Of a stretch of 7,567 bases of DNA, positions 1 to 7,425 are shown piece by piece. The stretch spans positions 1 through 7,567 of the forward strand of contig CAJOPI010000036.1 in the NCBI GenBank assembly GCA_905236275.1. The letters run 5' to 3'. How positions within the stretch are numbered: position 1 is the stretch's first letter; each line of letters starts with the position of its first letter. The DNA comes from an uncultured Lachnospiraceae bacterium (lineage in GTDB: Bacteria; Bacillota; Clostridia; Lachnospirales; Lachnospiraceae). The position numbers and the translations under genes are program-made. The notes under the pieces were generated by a model. That model had not been told where the DNA came from, searched no databases, and saw nothing but the letters and a program-made list of their open reading frames with translations.

Positions 1-595
1 AGCAGATGACAACATCATCTCAGCTGCATCTTGTACAACAAACTGCCTCGCACCTATGGCTAAGGCTCTTAACGAGCTCTGCCCGATTGAGTCAGGTATC
101 ATGTGCACAATCCACGCTTACACAGGTGATCAGATGATCCTTGATGGTCCTCAGAGAAAGGGTGACAAGAGAAGAAGCCGCGCAGGTGCTGAGAACATCG
201 TTCCTAACAGCACAGGTGCTGCAAAGGCTATCGGACTTGTTGTTCCTGAGCTTAACGGCAAGCTCATCGGTGCTGCACAGAGAGTACCGGTTCCGACAGG
301 TTCAACAACAATCCTTACAGCTGTTGTAAATGGCGAGGTTACTGTTGACCAGATCAACGAGAAGATGAAGGCTTCAACAAACGAGTCATTCGGCTACAAC
401 GAAGACCTTATCGTATCAAAGGATATCGTTGGTATGACTTATGGTTCACTCTTCGATTCTACACAGACAATGGTTCTTCCTATCGAGGGTGGCAAGACTG
501 AGGTTCAGGTTGTTTCATGGTATGACAACGAGAACTCCTTCACATCAAATATGTGCAGAACAATCAAGTATTTCGCTAAGTTCCTTAACGCATAA
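1..595 (+). CDS. gap: Glyceraldehyde-3-phosphate dehydrogenase, C-terminal part (5' end outside window)
   Basis: This is NAD-dependent GAPDH, the cytosolic glycolytic enzyme that oxidises and phosphorylates glyceraldehyde 3-phosphate to 1,3-bisphosphoglycerate. The reading frame is open from base 2, with no start in the window; the ATG at 56 is internal, because the catalytic motif SCTTNC is encoded at 29-46, upstream of it. The nucleophilic Cys codon is at 32-34 and the activating His (TIHAYTGDQ) codon at 113-115. They are 27 residues apart, as in canonical GAPDH (C149/H176). Also visible are the phosphate-site region [20 protein letters not shown], the [20 protein letters not shown] segment and the WYDNE motif near the end. 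About 197 residues are present of a usual ~335-340, so roughly the first 145 (most of the NAD-binding domain) are missing. The last codons are followed by a strong terminator, and pgk lies 93 bp downstream. The protein wording is typical of Lachnospiraceae. Identity is certain; cofactor preference cannot be judged without the N-terminus. Confidence 0.97.
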   Translation, partial: ADDNIISAASCTTNCLAPMAKALNELCPIESGIMCTIHAYTGDQMILDGPQRKGDKRRSRAGAENIVPNSTGAAKAIGLVVPELNGKLIGAAQRVPVPTGSTTILTAVVNGEVTVDQINEKMKASTNESFGYNEDLIVSKDIVGMTYGSLFDSTQTMVLPIEGGKTEVQVVSWYDNENSFTSNMCRTIKYFAKFLNA

Positions 596-622
596 TTAAG
601 GTTTAGAAAATATCTGACTATT

Positions 623-658
623 AAAAGGTCCGGTCCCAAAAAGGGCCGGACCTTTTTT
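623..658 (+). terminator. Intrinsic terminator after gap
   Basis: A 14-bp stem (623-636 with 643-656, one G-U wobble) closes a six-base loop, CAAAAA, and is followed by a run of six T at 653-658. The GC-rich core GGTCCGG pairs with CCGGACC. The A-run on the left arm means the hairpin could also work on the opposite strand. It lies between gap and pgk, only 30 bp before the pgk start. Either pgk is transcribed by read-through from gap at a reduced level, or it has a promoter overlapping this region that I cannot see. Confidence 0.93.
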
Positions 659-688
659 CAAAAATAAATCCCATGGAGGTAAAATCAA

Positions 689-1924
689 ATGGCATTGAAT
701 AAGAAAACTGTAGAAGATTTTAATGCTGCCGGAAGACGCGTACTTGTAAGATGTGATTTCAACGTACCGCTTAAGGAAGGCAAGATTACCGATGAGACTC
801 GTGTAAAGGCTGCACTTCCTACGATCCAGAAGCTTATAGATGAGGGCGCAAAGGTCATCCTCTGCTCACACTTAGGTAAGGTTAAGAATGGTCCTAACGA
901 GGGCGAATCACTCGCACCTGTTGCAAAGTGTCTTTCGGATAAGCTTGGAAAAGAAGTTAATTTCGTTTCTGACTATAATGTTACAGGCGATGCAGCAACA
1001 AAGGCTGTTGCTGATATGAAGGACGGAGATGTTGTTCTTCTTCAGAATACCCGTTTCAGAGGAAAGGAAGAGACAAAGCCCACTGAAGCAGGAGAGGCTT
1101 TCGCAAAAGAACTTGCCGACCTTTGCGATGATTATGTATGTGACGCTTTCGGTTCTGCTCACAGAGCACACGCATCTGTATCCGTAGTTACAAAATTCGT
1201 TCGTGAAAAGGGCGGAAACTGCGCAGTTGGATATCTTATGGAAAAGGAGATCAAGTTCCTCGGCAATGCTGTTGAGAATCCTGTTCGTCCTTTCGTTGCT
1301 ATCCTCGGTGGTGCTAAGGTTGCTGACAAGCTTGCGGTTATTGATAACCTTCTTACAAAGTGCGATACCCTTATCATCGGTGGCGGTATGGCTTACACCT
1401 TTATCAAGGCTCAGGGTGGTTCCGTAGGTAATTCACTTGTTGACGACAGCAAGCTTGACTACTGTAAGGAAATGATGGCTAAGGCTGAAAAGCTTGGCAA
1501 GAAGCTCCTTCTTCCTGTTGATACCGTTGCAGCAGACGGTTTCCCGAATCCTATTGACGATCCTAATCTTCAGACTACTATCGTTAAGACGGCTGAGATT
1601 CCTGCTGACAAGGAAGGTCTTGATATCGGACCTGAGACACGTGCTATTTATGCTGAGGCTGCAAAGACAGCTAAGACTGTTGTATGGAACGGACCTATGG
1701 GTGTTTCCGAGAACCCTGTACTTGCAGCAGGTACGGTTGCGGTTGCAGAGGCACTTGCAGCAACAGACGCTACAACCATCATCGGCGGCGGCGACAGTGC
1801 AGCAGCTGTTAATAACTTAGGCTTCGGTGACAAGATGTCCCACATCTCAACCGGCGGCGGCGCTTCCCTCGAATTCCTCGAAGGAAAAGAACTCCCGGGT
1901 GTTGTTGCAGCTGATGATAAGTGA
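689..1924 (+). CDS. pgk: Phosphoglycerate kinase
   Basis: Cytosolic phosphoglycerate kinase transfers the acyl phosphate of 1,3-bisphosphoglycerate to ADP, giving 3-phosphoglycerate and ATP, the first ATP-yielding step of glycolysis. It is 411 residues long, within the family's usual 390-415. The N-terminal substrate domain shows VRCDFNVPL (D23, N25), R38 in ITDETR, SHLGK (H61), the [10 protein letters not shown] segment and [10 protein letters not shown]. The C-terminal nucleotide domain shows [37 protein letters not shown] (hinge and nucleotide site), [12 protein letters not shown] and the [16 protein letters not shown] signature. Lys replaces the common Arg in the SHLG[RK] loop, and the insert around residues 121-132 departs from the textbook RFHxxEE; I recognise both as clostridial variants, not defects. 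The start is fixed by GGAGG at 675-679, nine bases before the ATG. tpiA follows after 72 bp with no terminator between, so the two are probably co-transcribed. The TGA stop sits in a direct repeat described separately. Confidence 0.98.
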   Translation: MALNKKTVEDFNAAGRRVLVRCDFNVPLKEGKITDETRVKAALPTIQKLIDEGAKVILCSHLGKVKNGPNEGESLAPVAKCLSDKLGKEVNFVSDYNVTGDAATKAVADMKDGDVVLLQNTRFRGKEETKPTEAGEAFAKELADLCDDYVCDAFGSAHRAHASVSVVTKFVREKGGNCAVGYLMEKEIKFLGNAVENPVRPFVAILGGAKVADKLAVIDNLLTKCDTLIIGGGMAYTFIKAQGGSVGNSLVDDSKLDYCKEMMAKAEKLGKKLLLPVDTVAADGFPNPIDDPNLQTTIVKTAEIPADKEGLDIGPETRAIYAEAAKTAKTVVWNGPMGVSENPVLAAGTVAVAEALAATDATTIIGGGDSAAAVNNLGFGDKMSHISTGGGASLEFLEGKELPGVVAADDK

Positions 1925-1984
1925 GACTTAGTGAAGCAAGTGCAAGGCACGCAGCTGAGCTTAGTCGAGTCGCGGATAAGTAAG
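1916..1984 (+). repeat. 59-bp insertion-like segment at the pgk-tpiA junction
   Basis: The sequence GATAAGTGAG at the pgk stop (1916-1925) recurs as GATAAGTAAG at 1975-1984, immediately before the tpiA ribosome site; nine of ten bases match, with a period of 59. The simplest reading is that pgk once ended in GAT-AAG-TAA directly followed by the AAGGAGG of tpiA, and that a short element was inserted, leaving a target duplication and changing the stop from TAA to TGA. The inserted bases hold a short hairpin (GTGC-AAG-GCAC, 1940-1950) and a repeated CTTAGT. The frame after the TGA stays open for 22 codons to a TAA at 1991-1993. The repeat is seen directly; the insertion history is inference. Confidence 0.4.
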
Positions 1985-1996
1985 GAGGAATAACAA

Positions 1997-2743
1997 ATGG
2001 CAAGAAGAAGAATAATCGCCGGCAACTGGAAGATGAACATGACTCCCAGTGAGGCAGTAAAACTTGTAGATGAGTTAAAGGATCTCGTAAAGAATGACAA
2101 TGTAGACGTAGTATACTGTGTGCCTGCAATTGACATAGTACCGGTTGCAGAGGCAGTTAAGGGCACAAATGTAAAAATCGGAGCTGAAAACTTCTACATC
2201 GAGGACAAAGGTGCTTTTACAGGTGAGATTTCCGCACCCATGCTTAAGGATGCAGGTGTTGAGTACATCATCATCGGACATTCAGAGAGAAGAGATATCT
2301 TCGGTGAGAACGATATCCTCATCAATGCAAAGGTTAAGAAGGCATTCGCAGCAGGCCTGAAGCCTATTCTCTGCTGCGGTGAGTCACTTGCACTCCGCAA
2401 GGCTGACACCTACAAAGAGTGGATCGAGAGACAGATTACATGGGATCTTTCCGGTGTAACTGCTGATCAGGTTAAAGAGCTTGTTATAGCTTACGAACCA
2501 ATCTGGGCAATCGGAACAGGCGAGACTGCAACAGCAGATCAGGCTGAAGAAGTATGTAAGCTTATTCGTGAGCTTATCGCAAAGCTTTACGATGATGCTA
2601 CAGCAGAAGCAGTACGTATCCAGTATGGCGGCTCAATGAACGCAGGCAATGCAGCAGAGCTTCTTGGCAAGCCCAACATTGATGGCGGTCTTATCGGCGG
2701 CGCATCACTTAAGCCTGACTTCGGCAAAATCGTAAACGCATAA
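1997..2743 (+). CDS. tpiA: Triosephosphate isomerase
   Basis: A cytosolic (beta/alpha)8-barrel enzyme that interconverts dihydroxyacetone phosphate and glyceraldehyde 3-phosphate, supplying the substrate of the adjacent GAPDH. It has 248 residues, the standard length. All catalytic residues are in their canonical places: N10 and K12 in AGNWKMN, the electrophile H95 in IIIGHSERR, and the base E167 in [14 protein letters not shown], which also begins the mobile active-site loop. The phosphate-binding [10 protein letters not shown] and the closing [12 protein letters not shown] segment are present, as is the GAFTGEIS interface region. GAEN replaces the common GAQN near residue 64, a variant I associate with Lachnospiraceae. 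The start is fixed by a strong AAGGAGG (1982-1988) eight bases upstream. The gene ends the glycolytic cluster, and a terminator follows within ten bases. Codons are strongly biased (AAG, GCA, CTT, ATC), as expected for an abundant enzyme. Confidence 0.98.
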   Translation: MARRRIIAGNWKMNMTPSEAVKLVDELKDLVKNDNVDVVYCVPAIDIVPVAEAVKGTNVKIGAENFYIEDKGAFTGEISAPMLKDAGVEYIIIGHSERRDIFGENDILINAKVKKAFAAGLKPILCCGESLALRKADTYKEWIERQITWDLSGVTADQVKELVIAYEPIWAIGTGETATADQAEEVCKLIRELIAKLYDDATAEAVRIQYGGSMNAGNAAELLGKPNIDGGLIGGASLKPDFGKIVNA

Positions 2744-2751
2744 AAAATTCG

Positions 2752-2784
2752 AAAACTGTCGCAGTGTTCCTGCGGCAGTTTTTT
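2752..2784 (+). terminator. Intrinsic terminator after tpiA
   Basis: A 13-bp stem (2752-2764 with 2770-2782, one T-G wobble) with the five-base loop TGTTC is followed by a run of six T (2779-2784). It starts nine bases after the tpiA stop and marks the end of the glycolytic transcription unit. Confidence 0.93.
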
Positions 2785-2827
2785 GGTAAAAGTATGAAAA
2801 AGAAAAGTATTAACGGGGAGGGATGAA

Positions 2828-3066
2828 ATGCTGCATATATATTTTACGCAGTTGCTTGTTGAGAAAAGCAGGGATACGTATTTTCAATATAGTAAAAGCA
2901 GGTTAAATAAAAACTATTTGGAAGACAGAACAGTCGCTGCAATTCTTGCCGCCTTACCGGAACGGATCGGGATAATCATATCATAGAGTATCTTTTTTAC
3001 AGAATGGTATCTGTTCTGACGGCTCATCAACATCTTGACAAAAAACGCCATAAAACCTACAATTAA
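2828..3066 (+). pseudogene. Small unrecognised ORF with apparent frameshift
   Basis: An ATG at 2828 follows GGGGAGG (2815-2821) at a good six-base spacing and opens a 52-residue frame starting MLHIYFTQLLVEKS and stopping at TAG 2984-2986. At ALPER (codons 2951-2965) a second frame takes over and stays open to TAA 3064-3066, reading DRDNHIIEYLFYRMVSVL and on. Adding one G around 2963-2965 would join the two into about 79 residues, polar and basic towards the end. This could be a decayed small gene, a base error, or two chance frames; the second half has no nearby start of its own. I do not recognise either half and assign no function. An earlier ATG at 2823 is too close to the ribosome site and gives only 27 residues. 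The valS promoter lies inside the last third, which fits relaxed coding constraint there. Nothing else was found in the 318 bp between the tpiA terminator and valS. Confidence 0.35.
3035..3063 (+). promoter_or_regulatory. Sigma-70-type promoter for valS
   Basis: A perfect -35 box TTGACA (3035-3040) is separated by 17 bases from TACAAT (3058-3063), five of six to the -10 consensus. Transcription should begin near 3070, giving a leader of only about 33-45 bases before valS. That is too short for a T-box riboswitch, which commonly precedes aminoacyl-tRNA synthetase genes in Firmicutes. The promoter probably drives valS, the FapA-like gene and the small ORF behind it. Confidence 0.75.
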
Positions 3067-3077
3067 AGTAATTATGC

Positions 3078-3088
3078 GTTATGATAAC
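3078..3088. promoter_or_regulatory. Short palindrome in the valS leader
   Basis: GTTAT-G-ATAAC is an 11-base perfect odd palindrome lying about +9 to +19 relative to the predicted valS transcription start. The position would suit an operator for a small repressor, but a palindrome this short and AT-rich can occur by chance, and no regulator is recognised. Confidence 0.2.
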
Positions 3089-3102
3089 AGATATGAGAGG
3101 AT

Positions 3103-5775
3103 ATGAAAATAACTATGAGCAAGGAACTCGCTAAAAATTACGACCCGAAGGCGATGGAAAATCGCATTTACAGTAAGTGGATAAGCAATAAATACTTTCA
3201 TGCGGAGATTGATAAAAAGAAAAAGCCATTCACGATAGTGATGCCCCCGCCGAACATCACCGGCAAGCTTCACATGGGACACGCTCTTGACAATACAATG
3301 CAGGACATTCTCACAAGATTTAAGAGAATGCAGGGCTATAATGCTTTGTGGCAGCCCGGAACCGACCATGCGTCAATTGCAACAGAAGTAAAGATCATTG
3401 AAAAGCTCAAGGAAGAGGGAATATCCAAAGAAGATCTCGGAAGGGAAAAGTTCCTTGAAAGAGCATGGGACTGGAGAAAAGAGTATGGTGGAATCATTAC
3501 CTCCCAGCTTAAAAAACTCGGTATTTCCTGTGATTGGGACAGAGAACGTTTTACAATGGATGACGGCTGCAACAGGGCAGTCAAAGAAGTATTTGTAAAG
3601 CTTCACAGAAAAGGACTTATTTACAAGGGCAACAAGATGGTAAACTGGTGCCCGGTATGTCAGACAACGATATCAGATGCAGAGGTAGAGTATCAGAATC
3701 AGGATTCGCACCTCTGGCATATTAAATATAAGGTAACAGGAACAGACAGATATATCGAATTCGCAACGACAAGACCTGAGACGATGCTTGGAGATACTGC
3801 GGTTGCGGTACACCCCGGAGATGAAAGGTATGCAGACCTTGTGGGAAAGACCTGCGAGCTTCCTTTCGTAAACAGGCAGATACCGATTGTCGAAGATGAA
3901 TATGTTGATGTTGAATTTGGTACAGGTGTAGTTAAGATAACACCTGCTCATGACCCTAACGATTTTGAAGTTGGAAAACGCCATGACCTGCCTGTCATCA
4001 ATATAATGAATGATGATGCGACCATTAACGAAAACGGCGGTAAATTCGCCGGAATGGATAGAATGGCTGCAAGAGAGCAGATAGTAAAAGAGCTTGACGA
4101 GATGGGACTGCTCGTTCGCATAGAGGACTACAGCCATGATGTAGGAACCCACGACAGATGCCATACTACGGTAGAGCCGTTAGTAAAGCAGCAGTGGTTC
4201 GTGAAGATGGATGAGCTTATAAAGCCTGCTTCAGATGCGGTAAGAAAAGGCGATATCAGGCTTATTCCCGAACGCATGGACAAGACATATTTCAACTGGA
4301 CAGACAACATCCGCGACTGGTGTATTTCACGACAGCTCTGGTGGGGGCACAGGATACCGGCTTATTATTGTGAAGACTGCGGCGAAATGGTGGTTGATTA
4401 CGAGAAGCCTGAGAAATGCCCTAAATGCGGCGGAAGCCATTTTCATCAGGATGAGGATACCCTTGATACATGGTTTTCTTCTGCACTCTGGCCTTTTTCA
4501 ACACTTGGATGGCCTGAAAAGACACCTGAGCTTGGCTATTTTTATCCTACGGATGTGCTTGTTACAGGATACGATATCATCTTCTTCTGGGTTATCAGGA
4601 TGATATTCTCAGGTTATGAGCAGATGGGCGATAAGCCTTTTAAGACTGTACTTTTCCATGGACTTGTTCGTGATGAGCAGGGACGTAAGATGAGTAAGTC
4701 GCTGGGTAACGGAATCGACCCTCTTGACGTCATCGAAAAGTACGGTGCAGATGCCCTGAGATTTACGCTTATCACAGGAAATGCTCCCGGAAATGACATG
4801 AGATTTTCCTATGACAGGGTTGAGGCATCGAGGAATTTTGCAAATAAAATCTGGAATGCATCAAGATTTATCATGATGAATCTTGACGGCAAGACAGTAA
4901 CGAAGCCTGATGCAGAAGCTTTGGAGGATGCCGATAAATGGATACTGTCAAAGTGCAATGACATGGTTCGTGATGTGACAGAGAACCTTGAAAAGTTTGA
5001 GCTTGGAATTGCGGCAGCAAAGATATACGACTTTGTCTGGGAGTCACTTTGTGACTGGTATATAGAGATGGTAAAACCGAGACTTTACAACTCGGATGAT
5101 GCCGCATCACAGAATGCCGCACTTTGGACTTTGGAAAATGTTCTTTCCGATTCGCTTAAAGTGCTTCATCCTTATATGCCTTTTGTTACTGAGGAAATAT
5201 ACTGCACAATGAAAGAAGAGACCGGCATTGAAGGGGCTGAGTCTGTAATGATTTCGGATTGGCCGGTATATTCTGAGGAAAGAAGATTCGAGAAGGAAGC
5301 TTCCGAAATCGAGGTAATCAAGGAAGCGGTCAAGGGAATAAGGAATGTCAGAAGTCAGATGAATGTGGCACCGTCCAGAAAGGCTGAAGTTATTGTTGTT
5401 TCCGAAAATGAGAACGTAAGAGAAGCCTTTGAAAACGGAAAACTTTTCTTCGGAGCACTTGCTTATGCAAGTGAAGTTAAAGTACAGGCTGATAAAACAG
5501 GTGTCAGCGAAAATGACGTTTCTGTTGTTACGGCTCAGGCAAATATTTATATACCGTTTGCCGAGCTTGTAGACCTTGAAGAAGAGATAAAGCGTCTTGA
5601 GAAAGAAGAGAAGCGCCTTACGGGTGAATTAAAGCGTTCTAATGCAATGCTTTCAAATGAGAAGTTCTTAAGCAAGGCACCCGAAGCAAAGATAAATGAG
5701 GAGAAGGAAAAACTTCAGCATTATGAAAAGATGATGCAGGAAGTCAGCGCAAGACTCGAACAGCTTAAAAAATAA
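3103..5775 (+). CDS. valS: Valyl-tRNA synthetase
   Basis: This cytosolic class I aminoacyl-tRNA synthetase charges tRNA-Val with valine and removes mischarged threonine. It is 890 residues, the usual bacterial size. In order: the HIGH motif as PPPNITGKLHMGH (57-60); a CPVC at 183-186; the CP1 editing domain, roughly 195-370, with TTRPET (222-227) and VVKITPAHDPNDF (276-288); a zinc-ribbon pair YYCEDC and CPKC (C423/C426, C439/C442); DIIFFWVIRM (491-500); the KMSKS motif at 529-533; a helical anticodon-binding domain at about 610-760; and a C-terminal tRNA-binding coiled coil at about 822-890. No active-site motif is missing. The start is uncertain: GAGAGG (3095-3100) is only two bases from the ATG at 3103 but 14 from an in-frame ATG at 3115, which would give MSKELAKNYDPK and 886 residues. 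Related proteins commonly start MSKELAK, so 3115 may be the true start. A near-consensus promoter precedes the gene, and a FapA-like gene follows after 26 bp. Confidence 0.97.
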   Translation: MKITMSKELAKNYDPKAMENRIYSKWISNKYFHAEIDKKKKPFTIVMPPPNITGKLHMGHALDNTMQDILTRFKRMQGYNALWQPGTDHASIATEVKIIEKLKEEGISKEDLGREKFLERAWDWRKEYGGIITSQLKKLGISCDWDRERFTMDDGCNRAVKEVFVKLHRKGLIYKGNKMVNWCPVCQTTISDAEVEYQNQDSHLWHIKYKVTGTDRYIEFATTRPETMLGDTAVAVHPGDERYADLVGKTCELPFVNRQIPIVEDEYVDVEFGTGVVKITPAHDPNDFEVGKRHDLPVINIMNDDATINENGGKFAGMDRMAAREQIVKELDEMGLLVRIEDYSHDVGTHDRCHTTVEPLVKQQWFVKMDELIKPASDAVRKGDIRLIPERMDKTYFNWTDNIRDWCISRQLWWGHRIPAYYCEDCGEMVVDYEKPEKCPKCGGSHFHQDEDTLDTWFSSALWPFSTLGWPEKTPELGYFYPTDVLVTGYDIIFFWVIRMIFSGYEQMGDKPFKTVLFHGLVRDEQGRKMSKSLGNGIDPLDVIEKYGADALRFTLITGNAPGNDMRFSYDRVEASRNFANKIWNASRFIMMNLDGKTVTKPDAEALEDADKWILSKCNDMVRDVTENLEKFELGIAAAKIYDFVWESLCDWYIEMVKPRLYNSDDAASQNAALWTLENVLSDSLKVLHPYMPFVTEEIYCTMKEETGIEGAESVMISDWPVYSEERRFEKEASEIEVIKEAVKGIRNVRSQMNVAPSRKAEVIVVSENENVREAFENGKLFFGALAYASEVKVQADKTGVSENDVSVVTAQANIYIPFAELVDLEEEIKRLEKEEKRLTGELKRSNAMLSNEKFLSKAPEAKINEEKEKLQHYEKMMQEVSARLEQLKK

Positions 5776-5801
5776 ATTAGTTACAGTCGGAGGGAGTATA
5801 T

Positions 5802-7214
5802 ATGGCAGATACCGATACAAAAAAAGCCGGAAGACCTATGTATCATGTTAACTTTAAAGACAACGAGATGAAGGCTTTCCTGACTTTGGTAAAGCCGAGA
5901 GAAGGAGAGGAATATGATGCGGACGAGGTGCTCGACTACATCGACTCTCTTGGAATACGCGAAGGTGTAAAGAGCGCAAAGGTTTCTGCCATGCTCCAGA
6001 AGCATATCTTCGGAAGGCCTGAGATTATTGCCGAGGGTGTGCCGGCAGTTGACGGAAAAGATGGTTATTTTGAGTTTTTTTTCACGCTTGACGAGAAAAA
6101 GAAAAAGCCGGAAATACGTGATGACGGCTCCGTTGATTATACAAGCGTAAATGTCATTCACTGTGTAAATGAGGGCGACGTGCTTGCCGTTTACCATCCG
6201 GCGGAAAACGGTACACCCGGTATAACAGTCAAGGGGAAGCCTGTAAATGCGCGTAAGGCAAAGGAACTCAGACCGCTTTACTGCATAGGCTGTGAGTATG
6301 ATCCCGATTCGATGACCTACACCGCTACTATAGACGGCAGGGTAGAGGTAGGAAAAGCAAAAATCTCCGTAATGGATCTTCAGGAATATACGAAGGACAT
6401 TGACAATGTTTTCGGAGACATTAACTTTAAGGGTGACGTTATAATACATGGAAGCGTTAAACCAGGCGTACAGATAAAGGCCACAAAGAGTGTGACTATT
6501 GATAAGACACTGGAGGGAGCATCCATAACGGCAGGAGGCGATGTTATCATAAAGGGTGGTGTAATGGGTGGAAATACCACAAGGATACACTGCGAAGGTG
6601 ATTTCATGGCTGATTTTGTGGAGTATGCTGATGTATGGTGCGGTGGTTCGGTATCGGCTAATATCATCTGGGGATGCAGGGTTTTTGCGAACGGCTATAT
6701 CCATGCCACAGGAAAGACCGGTGCGATAATTGCCGGGAACGTTTACGGTATGTGCGGGGTTGATGTCGTTTTTGCGGGAAATGATGCTTCGGTTAAAACG
6801 GTTATTTCTTCCGGTGTAAAGGATTCTATCAGGAAAACGGTCATCCTTTGTGAGAAAAAAATAGACAAGCTCGACAGGGAGATAAATGATCTTGATGAGG
6901 AGATTGATGAGCTGGAACGACTGATACGTCTCGGAACAGCGGATGAATTTACCCAGAAGGAACTGATGAGATACAGAAGGGACAAGATTCAGAAGATAAG
7001 CGACAGGAAGCAGACTGCTGCAAAGAAGGAAGAGGTTTCCGACCTTATAGACGGTGCGGAAGATGCCGAGATTACAGTTAATGATACTGCATATCCCGGC
7101 TGCTATTTCCTCATAGGAGAGGAGCAGGTTGTTCTGGAAGAAGAAAAACGCCAGATGAAGTTCATTCTTGATGAGGGTGGAAATATGATACCCAAGCCCA
7201 TTGTTCACTGGTGA
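5802..7214 (+). CDS. FapA/DUF342 family beta-helix protein
   Basis: The 470 residues match the FapA (DUF342, flagellar assembly protein A) family. An N-terminal mixed domain (about 10-150) contains YIDSLGIREGVK and ends in the GDVLAVYHPAENGTPG and VKGKPV segment typical of these proteins. A link (155-200) includes the conserved-type TIDGRVEVGKAKISV. A right-handed beta-helix (about 203-345) shows repeated short strands and Gly turns, as in GDINFKGDVIIHGSVKPG and SITAGGDVIIKGGVMGG. A charged coiled coil (about 345-412) is rich in D, E, K and R, and a short beta-rich C-terminal domain follows. No signal peptide or membrane segment is visible, so it is probably cytoplasmic. FapA proteins are linked to flagellar assembly in some bacteria, but many DUF342 members occur outside flagellar loci and their biochemical role is not settled; no flagellar gene lies in this window. 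The start is supported by GGAGGG (5789-5794), seven bases upstream. It sits 26 bp after valS without a terminator, so the genes are probably co-transcribed. Family call firm, function open. Confidence 0.85.
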   Translation: MADTDTKKAGRPMYHVNFKDNEMKAFLTLVKPREGEEYDADEVLDYIDSLGIREGVKSAKVSAMLQKHIFGRPEIIAEGVPAVDGKDGYFEFFFTLDEKKKKPEIRDDGSVDYTSVNVIHCVNEGDVLAVYHPAENGTPGITVKGKPVNARKAKELRPLYCIGCEYDPDSMTYTATIDGRVEVGKAKISVMDLQEYTKDIDNVFGDINFKGDVIIHGSVKPGVQIKATKSVTIDKTLEGASITAGGDVIIKGGVMGGNTTRIHCEGDFMADFVEYADVWCGGSVSANIIWGCRVFANGYIHATGKTGAIIAGNVYGMCGVDVVFAGNDASVKTVISSGVKDSIRKTVILCEKKIDKLDREINDLDEEIDELERLIRLGTADEFTQKELMRYRRDKIQKISDRKQTAAKKEEVSDLIDGAEDAEITVNDTAYPGCYFLIGEEQVVLEEEKRQMKFILDEGGNMIPKPIVHW

Positions 7215-7235
7215 TTTTGAAGGGGAAAAACAAAA

Positions 7236-7403
7236 ATGATAGATTTTGATGCAGAGCTTAAAAAGTTTCATCCGTCATTGGAGATAGAGGATGCGGAAGA
7301 TGCAATTTATAATCATGACGTATCCGATATGATGGATTTACTTTTATCAATATTAAATGACAAAAGCAGACCGGATTATAACAATACAGACGGTATAGTT
7401 TAA
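7236..7403 (+). CDS. Small acidic protein of unknown function (55 aa)
   Basis: The ORF starts at ATG 7236, ten bases after AAGGGG (7220-7225), and ends at TAA 7401-7403. It begins 21 bp after the FapA-like stop, which suggests the same transcript. The 55 residues hold 14 Asp/Glu against 4 Lys/Arg, with a likely amphipathic helical middle (DAEDAIYNHDVSDMMDLLLS) and a polar tail. There is no signal peptide, membrane segment or Cys/His cluster. The pattern LKKFHPSLEIEDAEDAIY looks like a real folded segment, and I have a weak impression of similar small proteins in Lachnospiraceae, but I cannot name a family. Position suggests a possible partner of the FapA-like protein; that is inference only. 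The stop codon lies inside a small hairpin. Confidence 0.6.
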   Translation: MIDFDAELKKFHPSLEIEDAEDAIYNHDVSDMMDLLLSILNDKSRPDYNNTDGIV

Positions 7404-7419
7404 TAACTGGCGTTATTAA
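7400..7419 (+). repeat. AT-rich hairpin over the last stop codon
   Basis: TTAATAAC (7400-7407) and GTTATTAA (7412-7419) are perfect inverted copies around a four-base loop TGGC, and the left arm contains the TAA stop of the 55-residue ORF. There is no T-run after it and the stem has only one GC pair, so it is not a convincing intrinsic terminator. It may stabilise the 3' end of the message or belong to the repeat element that starts seven bases later; the AATAAC/GTTATT core is shared with that element's ends. Confidence 0.5.
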
Positions 7420-7425
7420 GGAACT

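Noticed and set aside
1922..1993. Stop-codon read-through of pgk (frame open from the TGA to TAA 1991-1993)
   Set aside because: The protein already ends at a normal PGK length, no recoding element is visible, and 22 open codons are easily due to chance or to the inserted repeat.
1648..2166. A 172-codon minus-strand frame spanning the pgk-tpiA junction
   Set aside because: It lies opposite two well-supported enzymes, is rich in Ser, Thr, Pro and Ala as expected for an antisense shadow, and lacks a ribosome site.
2794..2826. Ten-codon frame MKKKSINGEG before the small ORF
   Set aside because: It is very short, has no ribosome site of its own, and ends within the ribosome site region of the next frame; nothing supports translation.
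2785..3102. T-box riboswitch upstream of valS
   Set aside because: No T-box consensus or terminator/antiterminator pair is visible, and the best promoter lies too close to the gene.
5781..7271. A 496-codon open frame on the minus strand, longer than the sense gene it covers
   Set aside because: It has no Shine-Dalgarno sequence before its ATG, its translation (rich in Cys, Tyr, Ile, Phe) shows no recognisable family, and the sense strand clearly encodes a FapA-family protein with a good ribosome site. It arises because the sense codons rarely create antisense stops.
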